A DNA stretch of 64,000 nt from Sphaerisporangium album (GCF_003323745.1 NZ_QOIL01000002.1:62001-126000); one strand, 5' to 3'. Positions 44,596 through 52,467 are shown, counted from the stretch's first letter. Translations and numbers: made by a program. Notes: a model not told the origin generated them from the letters alone.

Positions 44596-45178
44596 CCCCG
44601 GCCCGGGGGGCGCGGCGCGGCGCGGCAGGCTCGTCGCCGTCATCGGGTCGGCGCGGCTGGAGGAGCCGGACCCGGCGTGGCACCAGGCGCTCGCCCTCGG
44701 CGCGGCGCTCGGCGGCCGCGGCTGGGACGTGATGACCGGCGGGTACGGCGGGTTGATGGGCGCCGCCGCCCAGGGGGCGCGCGAGGCGGGCGCCGTCGTG
44801 ATCGGGCTGCCGATGCGGACGTGGGCCGCGCTCGCCCCCAGCCCGTGGTGCACGGAGCTGCGCTGGGCGGAGGACTACGCCGGGCGGCTGCGCCACCTGC
44901 TGGCCGCCGACGCCGTCGTGGCCCTGCCCGGCGGGGTGGGCACGCTCGGCGAGGCGGCGATGGTCTGGTCCGCCGCGCAGACCGAGCCCGGCGCCGCCCG
45001 GCTGGTGCTGCTCGGCCCGCGGTGGCGCCGCCTGCGCGAGGCGTTCGCCGCCGACCTGGTGATCGGGCCCGCCGACCTGCGGCTGGCCCCCGTCGCCGAG
45101 GACGTCGCCGAGGCCGTCACGCTGCTCGACCAGGTCTTGGCCGCCGCGCCCGCCCCGGCCCCGGGGCCGCGCGGATGA
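44570..45178 (+). CDS. LOG-family protein (lysine-decarboxylase-like fold), 202 aa
   Basis: The Rossmann-like LOG fold: VAVIGSARLEEP, GGYGGLMGA (57-65) and PGGVGTLGE (120-128), the motif for phosphoribohydrolases that release a base from nucleoside 5'-monophosphates. The GTG start lies within the metallophosphoesterase frame (26-bp overlap). The linked ureide enzymes would fit a purine-releasing role, but this is inference. Confidence 0.82.
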   Translation: MGTSSSPADPGPGGAARRGRLVAVIGSARLEEPDPAWHQALALGAALGGRGWDVMTGGYGGLMGAAAQGAREAGAVVIGLPMRTWAALAPSPWCTELRWAEDYAGRLRHLLAADAVVALPGGVGTLGEAAMVWSAAQTEPGAARLVLLGPRWRRLREAFAADLVIGPADLRLAPVAEDVAEAVTLLDQVLAAAPAPAPGPRG

Positions 45179-46566
45179 CCGGGTCTCCCGAAGGCCAGGC
45201 GGACGTGGTGGCCGGAGGCCAGGTGGACCTGGTGATCCGCGCCGCCCGTGCGGTCGTGGGCGGCGGTGAGGTGGCGGCGGCGGTGTGCGTGCGCGACGGC
45301 GTGATCACCGCGGTCCTGCCGTACGACGCGCCCGCGCCGGAGACGGACGAGGTGGTCGAGCTGGGCCCCGACGTGGTGCTGCTGCCCGGCCTGGTGGACT
45401 CCCACGTGCACGTCAACGAGCCGGGGCACGCCGACTGGGAGGGGTTCGCCACCGCCACGCGGGCCGCCGCCGCGGGCGGGATCACCACGCTCGTCGACAT
45501 GCCGCTGGACAGCGTCCCGGCCACCGTGCGGGCCGAGGCGCTGGAGGCCAAGCGCGCCGCCGCCTCCGGGCGCTGCCTCGTGGACGTCGGCTTCTGGGGC
45601 GGGGCGATCCCCGGCAACCTGGGCGGGCTGGCGGCGCTGCGGCGCGCCGGGGTGCTGGGTTTCAAGTGCTTCCTGGCCGACTCGGGCGCCCCGGACTTCC
45701 CCCCGCTGAGGCCGGACCAGCTCGTGGCGGCCATGCGCGAGGTGCGCGCCTTCGACGGCGTCCTGCTCGTGCACGCCGAGAGCGCCGCCGCGCTCGCGGG
45801 CCGCCCGCCGGCGCGGGGGCCGGGCTACGCGGGCTTCCTCGCCTCCCGGCCGGACCAAGTCGAGGAGGAGGCCGTCGCCACCGTCATAGAGGCCGCGCGG
45901 CTGACCGGCGCGCGGGCCCACATCGTGCACGTGTCCAGCGCCCGCGTGCTGCCCGCGATCGGCGCGGCGCGGCGCGCGGGCGTCCGCCTCACCGCCGAGA
46001 CCTGCCCGCACTACCTGGCGCTCACCGCCGAGGAGGTCCCCGAGGGCGCCACCGAGTACGCCTGCTGCCCGCCGATCCGGGCCGCCGTCAACCGGGAGCC
46101 GCTGTGGTCCGCGCTGTCGGGCGGTGTCCTCGACCTGGTGGTCTCCGACCACTCGCCCTGCGCGCCCGAGCTCAAGCACCCCGGTGACTTCGGCGCCGCC
46201 TGGGGCGGCATCGCGTCCCTCCAGCTCTCGCTGCCGGTCGTGTGGACCGAGGCCCGGCTCCGCGGGGTCGCCCTGCCCGAGGTCGTGCGGTGGATGAGCG
46301 AGGCCCCGGCCCGCCTCGCCGGCCTGCCCGCCAAGGGCGCGATCGCCCCCGGCCGGGACGCCGACCTGTGCGCCTTCGCCCCCGACGAGGGCTTCGTCGT
46401 ACGCGCCGGGGACCTGCACCACCGTCATCCCGTCACCCCGTACGCGGGCCGCCGCCTGTACGGGCGGGTCCGCCGCACCTGGCTGCGCGGGCGCCGCGTC
46501 GACCCCGCTCGCCCCGCCGGACGCCTGCTGGCGGCCCCGGCGAACCACCTGGAGGGCATCCGATGA
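45175..46566 (+). CDS. allB: Allantoinase/cyclic amidohydrolase, 463 aa
   Basis: Amidohydrolase-superfamily binuclear zinc site: His77 and His79 (DSHVHVNEPG), carboxylated Lys164 (GFKCFLADSG), His200 (LLVHAES), His252 (IVHVSSA) and Asp325 (VVSDHSPC). HVHVNEPG and FKCFLADSG are typical of allantoinase rather than dihydroorotase. It opens allantoin to allantoate. The ATG overlaps the previous stop by 4 bp, and its own stop overlaps the next ATG. Confidence 0.88.
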   Translation: MTGSPEGQADVVAGGQVDLVIRAARAVVGGGEVAAAVCVRDGVITAVLPYDAPAPETDEVVELGPDVVLLPGLVDSHVHVNEPGHADWEGFATATRAAAAGGITTLVDMPLDSVPATVRAEALEAKRAAASGRCLVDVGFWGGAIPGNLGGLAALRRAGVLGFKCFLADSGAPDFPPLRPDQLVAAMREVRAFDGVLLVHAESAAALAGRPPARGPGYAGFLASRPDQVEEEAVATVIEAARLTGARAHIVHVSSARVLPAIGAARRAGVRLTAETCPHYLALTAEEVPEGATEYACCPPIRAAVNREPLWSALSGGVLDLVVSDHSPCAPELKHPGDFGAAWGGIASLQLSLPVVWTEARLRGVALPEVVRWMSEAPARLAGLPAKGAIAPGRDADLCAFAPDEGFVVRAGDLHHRHPVTPYAGRRLYGRVRRTWLRGRRVDPARPAGRLLAAPANHLEGIR

Positions 46567-47306
46567 GGATCCTGGTCGTCAACCCCAACACCTCCGAATC
46601 CATGACGCGCGCCATCGGCGAGACGGCCCGCCGCGCCGCCTCGCCCGGCACCGAGATCCTCGCCGTCCAGCCCCTGTACGGCCCCGAGGCGATCGACTGC
46701 GCGATGGAGAGCCACCTGTCCGCGGTCGCGGTGATGGACCGCGTCCTGACGTTCGGCGAGCCTTACGACGCGGTGGTGATGGCCGGGTTCGGCGAGCACG
46801 GGCGCGAGGGCGTCCAGGAGATCGTCGACGTCCCCGTGCTGGACATCGCCGAGTGCTCGGCACACGTCGCCCAGTTGATCGGCCGCAGCTACTCGGTGGT
46901 CACGACGCTCCCGCGCTCGGTCGCCGCCATCGAGGACCGGCTGCGGCTGGCCGGGCTCGCCGACCGCTGCGCCTCGGTCCGGTCCTGCGGGCTGTCCACG
47001 CTGGACGTCGACCGCGACCCGGCCGCCGCGATGGAGGCGATCGTCGCGGAGGCCGCGCGGGCGGTGCGCGAGGACCGCGCCGAGGTGATCTGCCTGGGCT
47101 GCGGCGGCATGGCCGGGCTGGACGAGGCCATCACCGCGCGGCTGGGCGTGCCGGTGGTGGACGGCGTGGCGGCGGCCGTGCGGCTGGCGGAGGCCCTGGT
47201 GGGGCTCGGCCTGAGCACCAGCAAGGTCTGCACCTACGCGCCCCCCGACCCCAAGGAGATCACCGGCTGGCCGCTCTCCCGGCACCTCGGGGCGGAGGTC
47301 CGATGA
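46563..47306 (+). CDS. Asp/Glu/hydantoin racemase family protein, 247 aa
   Basis: The fold start is MRILVVNPNTSESMT, as in hydantoin/allantoin racemases. The second catalytic cysteine is Cys180 (CLGCGGM). The first, expected in an ACFGDPG-like loop, is replaced by Gly75 (VVMAGFGEHG). A two-base racemase mechanism would need both; with one, arylmalonate-decarboxylase-like chemistry or an altered racemase is possible. Between allantoinase and allantoicase (ATGA overlaps), so allantoin interconversion is the default guess. Confidence 0.78.
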   Translation: MRILVVNPNTSESMTRAIGETARRAASPGTEILAVQPLYGPEAIDCAMESHLSAVAVMDRVLTFGEPYDAVVMAGFGEHGREGVQEIVDVPVLDIAECSAHVAQLIGRSYSVVTTLPRSVAAIEDRLRLAGLADRCASVRSCGLSTLDVDRDPAAAMEAIVAEAARAVREDRAEVICLGCGGMAGLDEAITARLGVPVVDGVAAAVRLAEALVGLGLSTSKVCTYAPPDPKEITGWPLSRHLGAEVR

Positions 47307-48637
47307 GCGACGCCACGACCGGCGGCACGAGCGCTGGCACGACGGGAGGCATGATGAACGCGACGGGTCGTCCAGGGGCGGCGGGGCCGCCCGGCGTCGA
47401 TCTGGCGTCCCGATGGCTCGGCGGCGGGGTGGTCGCCGCCAGCGACGAGTCCTTCGGCTTCAAGGAGAACCTGCTGGTCCCGGAGGCCGCCGACTTCACG
47501 CCCGGCCGCTACGACCACCGCGGGGAGATCGTCGACGGATGGGAGACCCGGCGGCGGCGCGGGGATCCCGGCCACGACTGGGCGATCGTCCGGCTGGGCG
47601 TCCCGGGCGTGATCACCGGCGTGGACGTCGACACCAGCTTCTTCACCGGCAACTACCCGCCGTACTGCCGGGTCGAGGCGTGCGGCCTGGAGGGATACCC
47701 CGGACCGGACGAGCTGGCCGCCGCCGCGTGGGCCGAGATCGTGCCCACGAGCCCGCTGAAGGGGGACGGCCACAACCTGTTCGCGGTGTCCGATCCGCAC
47801 CGGTTCACCCACGTCCGGCTGTCCATCGACCCGGACGGGGGAGTGGCCCGGCTGCGGATCCACGGCGAACCGGTCCCCGACCCCCGGCACTGGGACGGTG
47901 TCACGGTCGACCTGGCGTCCCAGGAGGAGGGCGGCCGGGTCGTGGACAGCAGCGGCGGCTTCTACACCTCCGCCGAGCTGCTCAACCGCCCCGACCGGGC
48001 CCGCACGATGGGGGAGGGCTGGGAGACCGCCCGCCGCAGGGACGACGGCCACGACTTCGCCGTGATCAGGCTGGCCGCCGCGGGCCGCGTGCGCCGGATC
48101 GAGATCGACACCAGCCACTTCAAGTACAACGCCAGCGCCGAGGTCGCACTGTACGGCCACCCGGGGCAGGACGGCGCGTCCGGCCACCCGGGGCAGGACG
48201 GCGCGTCCGGCCACCCGGGGCAGGACGGCGCGTCCGGCCGCCTCGGGCAGGACGGCGCGCCGCCCGCCACGGGCCCCGGCTGGGTCCCGCTGCTGCCGCG
48301 CACCCGGATCCGGCCGGACACCAGGCACGTCTTCACGCTTCGCGAGCCGGGCGAGGCGGTGACGGCCGTCCGCCTGGACGCGTTCCCCGACGGCGGAATC
48401 TCGCGCGTCCGGCTGGTGGGGACGGTGGAGCCGCGCGCCCGGCTGCGGGCGGGCCTGCGCTGGTTCGGCGCGCTCCCGGCCGGCCAGGCGGCGGCCTGCC
48501 TGGCGGACGCCGGGCTGTCGTCGGCCGACATCGCCCGCACCGTGGCGGCCAGGCCGCTCACCGAGGACTTCCCGGCGTCCCTCCCCGAGGGCGGCGCCTG
48601 GGATGTGCTGAGGGCCTGGATCGCGGGCGCTCCCTGA
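47303..48637 (+). CDS. alc: Allantoicase, 444 aa, with internal repeat insert
   Basis: Two repeated allantoicase domains: GGGVVAASDESFGFKENLL, YDHRGEIVDGWETRRRR and DHDWAIVRLGVPGVITGVDVDTSFFTGN-like signatures, then a second set (GEGWETARRRDDGHDFAVIRL, IDTSHFKYN). Hydrolyses allantoate to ureidoglycolate and urea. An insertion near residues 285-320 is built from GHPGQDGAS repeats, and the C-terminal ~65 residues (WFGALPAGQAAACLADAG) lie beyond the usual end and vaguely resemble an OHCU decarboxylase start. A strong hairpin follows. Confidence 0.9.
   Translation: MSDATTGGTSAGTTGGMMNATGRPGAAGPPGVDLASRWLGGGVVAASDESFGFKENLLVPEAADFTPGRYDHRGEIVDGWETRRRRGDPGHDWAIVRLGVPGVITGVDVDTSFFTGNYPPYCRVEACGLEGYPGPDELAAAAWAEIVPTSPLKGDGHNLFAVSDPHRFTHVRLSIDPDGGVARLRIHGEPVPDPRHWDGVTVDLASQEEGGRVVDSSGGFYTSAELLNRPDRARTMGEGWETARRRDDGHDFAVIRLAAAGRVRRIEIDTSHFKYNASAEVALYGHPGQDGASGHPGQDGASGHPGQDGASGRLGQDGAPPATGPGWVPLLPRTRIRPDTRHVFTLREPGEAVTAVRLDAFPDGGISRVRLVGTVEPRARLRAGLRWFGALPAGQAAACLADAGLSSADIARTVAARPLTEDFPASLPEGGAWDVLRAWIAGAP
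48155..48262 (+). repeat. 27-bp tandem repeat in alc
   Basis: Three identical 27-bp units starting GGCCACCCGGGGCAGG (48155-48181, 48182-48208, 48209-48235) and one degenerate unit (48236-48262) encode GHPGQDGAS x3 and GRLGQDGAP. Sequence identity of the copies indicates recent expansion in a surface loop. Confidence 0.92.
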
Positions 48638-48641
48638 GCCC

Positions 48642-48678
48642 ACCGCCGGGCCGGCGATCGTGCGCCCGGCCCGGCGGT
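48642..48678 (+). terminator. Terminator of the ureide operon
   Basis: 13-bp perfect arms (A)CCGCCGGGCCGG and CCGGCCCGGCGG(T) with an 11-nt loop, 4 bp after the allantoicase stop. Confidence 0.85.
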
Positions 48679-48686
48679 CGGTCAGA

Positions 48687-48720
48687 GAGGCGGGGGAATC
48701 AGTGAGGCGGGGGAATCAGT
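48687..48720. repeat. 17-bp tandem duplication over the PPC-gene stop codon
   Basis: GAGGCGGGGGAATCAGT occurs at 48687-48703 and again directly at 48704-48720. On the - strand each copy contains TGATTCC, so the stop codon of the PPC fragment is duplicated. Confidence 0.9.
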
Positions 48721-48958
48721 ACTGAACCTTCACGGAGGCACCGGCGAAGGCCTGGCTCCCGTAGAGGCTGATGTAGTTGTACCCGGCCGGCGGGTTCGCG
48801 ACGGTCAGCGTCTCGGCGTTGCCCGTGCCGGTGGATCGCTGCGTGGAGGACGTGGTGGTCGCCCACGTCGTGGGGCTGTAGTAGAGGTCGGCGTTCCCGG
48901 TGCCTCCCGAGGCGGTGATCGTCAGCGTCCGGGTGCCCGCGGGGACGTTCAGCCTCAT
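48716..48958 (-). pseudogene. C-terminal piece of a secreted PPC-domain protein, cut by an IS element
   Basis: The frame reads RLNVPAGTRTLTITASGG, then GTGNADLYYSPTTW, NAETLTVANPPAGYNYISLYG and AFAGASVKVQY: a bacterial pre-peptidase C-terminal (PPC) beta-sandwich from its VPAG strand to the end. The ATG shown is internal, beside the IS end. The missing first strand (GLSAGAGNYAYLYV) lies across the element at about 50701-50757. Domain identity is clear; the parent enzyme is not. Confidence 0.8.
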
Positions 48959-48970
48959 CTAGCGAGGAAC

Positions 48971-48990
48971 CCCGGGCGTTTACGCCCGGG
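48971..48990. repeat. Left-end subterminal hairpin of the IS200/IS605 element
   Basis: CCCGGGCG-TTTA-CGCCCGGG, perfect 8-bp arms. Same loop as at the right end; such hairpins are recognised by TnpA during single-strand transposition. Confidence 0.85.
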
Positions 48991-49464
48991 AGGAATCGCT
49001 TCCCTGACTTGGGTTTCTGTCCGGACGTTGGCCCGGACGCTTCTGGTTCTCGATGTACTCCTTGATGATCGTCAGGGGGGCTCGGCCACAGGAGGCGACG
49101 AAGTAGGAGGGTGACCGGAAGTGGCCACCCCACAGGTATTTGCGGATGTGGGCCGGGTACTCCTTGCGTGGCAGCCGGGCCGAGACGCCCTTAAGGGAGT
49201 TGACGAGGGTGGACAGCGCGACCTTGGGCGGGTGATGGACCAGGAGGTGGACGTGATCGTGTTCACCGTTGAACTCGGCCAGCGTGGCCTCGAAGCTGTC
49301 GCAAATCTCGATCATGATGGCTTCGCAGCGGCGCAGGATCTCGTCGGTGAACACCTTGCGCCGGTGCTGGGGGCGTGAAGACCAGATGGGCGTGCAGACT
49401 GCAGACCACACTGCGGCCTCGGCGGATATCGGGGTCCGGTTCCCTGTTCCGATCGAGGTGACAT
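48980..49464 (-). pseudogene. tnpA: IS200/IS605 TnpA (Y1 transposase), frameshifted
   Basis: The HUH motif (HDHVHLLV), the RRKVFTDEILRRC block and the catalytic tyrosine segment (IIKEYIENQ) are all in one frame ending at 48980. The N-terminal RRGRSVVCSLHAHLVFTP is in another frame; they join if one C is removed from a five-C run near 49375. A start is also not obvious in the N-terminal frame. As read it would not yield an intact Y1 enzyme. Confidence 0.8.
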
Positions 49465-49479
49465 GGGCCAGACGTTAGT

Positions 49480-50631
49480 GTGTTCGATGTGAGGCTGGTG
49501 GTGCAGGTGAAACTCCTGCCGACGCCCGAGCAGGCGGCGGCGCTGGAGGCGACCCTGCATGCGGCCAACCGGGCCGCTGATCTGGTATCGCGGATCGCGT
49601 TCACCCAGCGCTGCTTCCGTAACTACGATCTGCGCAAGCACACCTACGATCGGATCAAGGCCGAGTTCGGGCTGGCCGCACAGGCCGCCCAGCATGTGAT
49701 CAAGAAGGTTGCCGACGCCTACCGCACCCTGCACGCAGGCCTGGCCGCCGGGAACCTGGGCAAGCCGGGGTCGGCGCGGCGGGTCAAAGCCGGGAGCAAA
49801 CCGATCACCTTCCGCGTCGGCGCGGCCCAGCCCTACGATGACCGGTGCCTGTCCTGGCAGCTGCAGGAGCGTACGGTGTCGATCTGGACCGTGGCCGGGC
49901 GGCTGCGCCAGATCGCCTTCACCGGCTCGGCCGGTCAGGTGGCGATGCTGGCCGCTCACCGGCGTGGTGAGTCGGACCTGGTCTGCCGCGACGGCTGCTG
50001 GTACCTGATCGCGACCTGCGTGCTGCCCGATGTCCCGGTCACCGCCCCGGATGGCTTCCTGGGGGTGGACCTGGGCATCGCCGACATCGCCACCACCAGC
50101 GACGCGGTTCGCCACAGCGGTAAGGGCCTGAACGCGGTCCGCCACCGGCATCGCCGGTTGCGTCGCCGGTTGCAGGCCAGGCAGACCAAATCCGCCAAGC
50201 GGCTGCTCAAACGCCGGGCCCGCAAGGAGGCCCGGTTCGCCGCGAATGTCAATCACGTGATCGCCAAGCAGATCGTGACCGAGGCAGAACGCACCTGTCG
50301 TGGCATCGCCCTGGAAGACCTCCAGGGCATCCGCGAGAGGGTACGGCTTCGCAAGCCCCAGCGGGTCACGCTGCACGCGTGGAGCTTCCACCAGCTGGGA
50401 GGCTTCATCGCCTACAAGGCGGCCCGCCGGGGAGTCGCGGTGATCCATGTGGATCCGGCCTATACCTCCCAGCAGTGCTCGGCCTGCGGGCACGTGGACA
50501 AGAAGAACCGGCCGGACCGGGAAACGTTCTGCTGTACGTCGTGCGGCTTCGCTGAGCACGCCGACGTCAACGCAGCCCGCAACATCGCCTCACGCGGTGC
50601 GGCGGGCTGGGCAGTGAGTCACGCTGCCTGA
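49480..50631 (+). CDS. tnpB: TnpB RNA-guided nuclease (IS200/IS605 family), 383 aa
   Basis: An N-terminal helical/WED region, then an intact RuvC nuclease: Asp197 (GVDLGI), Glu279 (ALEDL) and Asp362 (HADVNAARN). The zinc finger is Cys333-x2-Cys336 and Cys352-x2-Cys355. The GTG start overlaps nothing and lies 15 bp from the tnpA start region. TnpB enzymes use an RNA from the 3' end of the element to cut the empty donor site; all catalytic residues are present here, so activity is plausible although tnpA is broken. Confidence 0.93.
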   Translation: MFDVRLVVQVKLLPTPEQAAALEATLHAANRAADLVSRIAFTQRCFRNYDLRKHTYDRIKAEFGLAAQAAQHVIKKVADAYRTLHAGLAAGNLGKPGSARRVKAGSKPITFRVGAAQPYDDRCLSWQLQERTVSIWTVAGRLRQIAFTGSAGQVAMLAAHRRGESDLVCRDGCWYLIATCVLPDVPVTAPDGFLGVDLGIADIATTSDAVRHSGKGLNAVRHRHRRLRRRLQARQTKSAKRLLKRRARKEARFAANVNHVIAKQIVTEAERTCRGIALEDLQGIRERVRLRKPQRVTLHAWSFHQLGGFIAYKAARRGVAVIHVDPAYTSQQCSACGHVDKKNRPDRETFCCTSCGFAEHADVNAARNIASRGAAGWAVSHAA

Positions 50632-50675
50632 CGCGGACCAGACCGTCGAGGCCATCGACGGCGAGGAGTTGCAAG

Positions 50676-50695
50676 CTCGGTCGTTTACGGCCGAG
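50676..50695. repeat. Right-end subterminal hairpin of the IS200/IS605 element
   Basis: CTCGGTCG-TTTA-CGGCCGAG, seven Watson-Crick pairs and one G-T in the 8-bp stem, sharing the TTTA loop with the left end. It overlaps the expected 3' end of the TnpB guide RNA scaffold. Confidence 0.8.
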
Positions 50696-50700
50696 AAGCT

Positions 50701-51056
50701 GACGTACAGGTAGGCGTAGTTTCCGGCGCCGGCGGACAGTCCGCTCCTGCGGCAGTTGTTCCGGCGCTCGCGCGGGCCATGGACGGCCTCGGGTGCTCGG
50801 GCGCGGCGGCAGTGGCCCGTCCGGGGTCGCGGCGCAGGGCGTCCTTGGCGGCGGGTACCGGCGGGCGGTCCGCGACCGGCAGGGGAGCCCGCTGGACGTG
50901 CCCGGCGCCCACGCCGGTTTGAGTGGTCGCGGGCGGGGGCTTGCGGGCCGCCGACGCCGATGAGGCGGTCACCGGCTGGAGGAGCAGGCCGAGGGCGAGC
51001 GCGAGCGGGACGGCGAGCCGCCGTATCGGCACGCGCAGGGCAGGGGTGATCGTCAC
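50701..51056 (-). pseudogene. N-terminal remnant of the IS-split secreted PPC-domain protein
   Basis: Starts with an export signal (VPIRRLAVPLALALGLLL, then TASSASAA). It continues for about 100 low-complexity residues, but the PPC strand GLSAGAGNYAYLYV near 50701-50757 is in a different frame, and no catalytic domain is present. So beyond the IS insertion the gene has a frameshift and probably an internal deletion. It is a relic of an exported enzyme. Confidence 0.65.
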
Positions 51057-51426
51057 GTACGACCTCCGGGGGATGCGGCGCGGGGGGCGCGCCGGAGACG
51101 GGGGGTGGGTCCGCGCCGCCTGGGTGGGTGGGCGCGGGCCGGGCGGTTCCGGGGAGATCAGTCCCGGGGACCGGAAGTGGTGCGGTGCCCGGAGTCTGGC
51201 CGCCGCTTCCGGCGAACGGTCATAAAGCCACCCATAGATTGCGGCTATGGCCCGCCGCGCCCCGGTCAGAGCAGGGGAAGTGACTGGTGAGGGCTGGGGA
51301 AGCCCCTGGTGCGCACCGGAAAGCCCCTGATGAGGACCGGGTGACCCCCTGGCGGGGAACGTGGTGAGGGAGGTTCGGCCGACCCCGGCAAGATCCCCTC
51401 AAAGGTCATCAACTACCACATAATCA
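51057..51426. other. 370-bp intergenic region before the lysR gene
   Basis: G-rich and gene-free. Near the LysR gene it has two imperfect 20-bp direct repeats at 21-bp spacing (AAGCCCCTGGTGCGCACCGG at 51300-51319; a 17/20 match at 51321-51340) and an ACCAC-N7-GTGGT palindrome overlapping the start (about 51415-51431). These could be LysR sites; the CATAAT at 51418-51423 is a possible -10. Confidence 0.5.
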
Positions 51427-52389
51427 GTGGTCGTGGACCTTGAGATCAGGCACCTCCGCATGATCTGCGCCCTTGCCGAGACGGGCAGCGTGACGCGGGC
51501 CGCCGCCCGGCTCGGGCTGTCCCAGCCGGCCGTCACCAGCCGTCTGCGTCACCTCGAAACCCTCGTCGGCGCGACGCTGTTCGTCCGCAGCCGCTCCGGC
51601 GTCGAGCCCACCGCTCTCGGCGCACAGGTGGTCGCCCGCGCCCGCATCGTCCTCGCCGAGGTGGACGCCCTGCTCGGCGACCTTCGCGTGCCCACCGGCT
51701 TCGACGGGGTGCTGCGCCTGGGGTCGGTCCACGTGGCGTGCGTCGCGAGCATCGTGGGCCGGGTCGCCGAGGCGCTGCCGGGGCGCGAGCTCTCCCTGCG
51801 CATCGAGCCGTCCACGGCGCTGCTGGCCGAGGCGCTGTCGCGGGGGCGCCTGGACGCTGCGCTGCTCGGCGTGATCGAAGGGTTCGACGTCACGCTGGTC
51901 GCCCCGGTGGTCAGCCGCACGCTCGTGCCCCGGTACCCCATCTTCGTCGCCCTGTCGGCCGCGCACCGGCTGGCGGGCCAGGAGGAGATCAGGCTGTCGG
52001 ACCTGCGGGAGGAGGCGTGGATCAGCCCGCCCGGCGCCGACGACGGGTCGCTCGCCGCGCTGCGGGCGTCCTGCCGCGCCGCCGGGTTCGAGCCCCGGGT
52101 GCTGTACGACGCCCCGAGCGGGGGCGCACGCCCGCTGGTGGTCGAGGGCCACGGCGTGCGCCTGGTGGACCCCTCCTGGCCCGCGCCCCGGGGCACGGTG
52201 GTCCGTCCGCTCGCGGGGGAGCCGCAGGTGGCCCGCCTGGTCATGGCGTGGCGGCGCGACCGCCTGAGCGCCGAGACCGCCTCCGCGCTCTACCGGGGGC
52301 TGGCGGACGCCTACCGCGACCACGTGGACGGCAACCCGGCCTTCAGCCGGTGGTGGCGCGGCCACCCCGAGGTGCACCCGCTCACCTGA
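51427..52389 (+). CDS. LysR-family transcriptional regulator, 320 aa
   Basis: The N-terminal winged HTH (DLEIRHLRMICALAETGSVTRAAARLGLSQPAVTSRLRHLETLVGATLFVR) is classical LysR; the remainder is a periplasmic-binding-like effector domain. GTG starts at 51427 and 51433 are both possible. No divergently transcribed target is present, because the DNA upstream is a decayed gene. Confidence 0.9.
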   Translation: MVVDLEIRHLRMICALAETGSVTRAAARLGLSQPAVTSRLRHLETLVGATLFVRSRSGVEPTALGAQVVARARIVLAEVDALLGDLRVPTGFDGVLRLGSVHVACVASIVGRVAEALPGRELSLRIEPSTALLAEALSRGRLDAALLGVIEGFDVTLVAPVVSRTLVPRYPIFVALSAAHRLAGQEEIRLSDLREEAWISPPGADDGSLAALRASCRAAGFEPRVLYDAPSGGARPLVVEGHGVRLVDPSWPAPRGTVVRPLAGEPQVARLVMAWRRDRLSAETASALYRGLADAYRDHVDGNPAFSRWWRGHPEVHPLT

Positions 52390-52467
52390 GGCGCGCCGCG
52401 CGTGTGCGAAGGCCCTGTAGTACCGGCGGTGTACGGCTCCGGGCTCAAGCCGCCGGCCCGAGTGGGC

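Larger units (their letters stand above)
48960..50699. mobile_element. IS200/IS605-type insertion sequence (tnpA frameshifted, tnpB intact)
   Basis: Divergent tnpA (-) and tnpB (+) genes lie between two subterminal hairpins that share a cgTTTAcg apex: 48971-48990 at the left, 50676-50695 at the right. No terminal inverted repeats or target duplication are expected for this group. Outside it, the two halves of the PPC domain meet in frame if the element is removed (LYV to RLNVPAG), which puts the ends close to 48956-48960 and 50699-50701. Confidence 0.85.
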
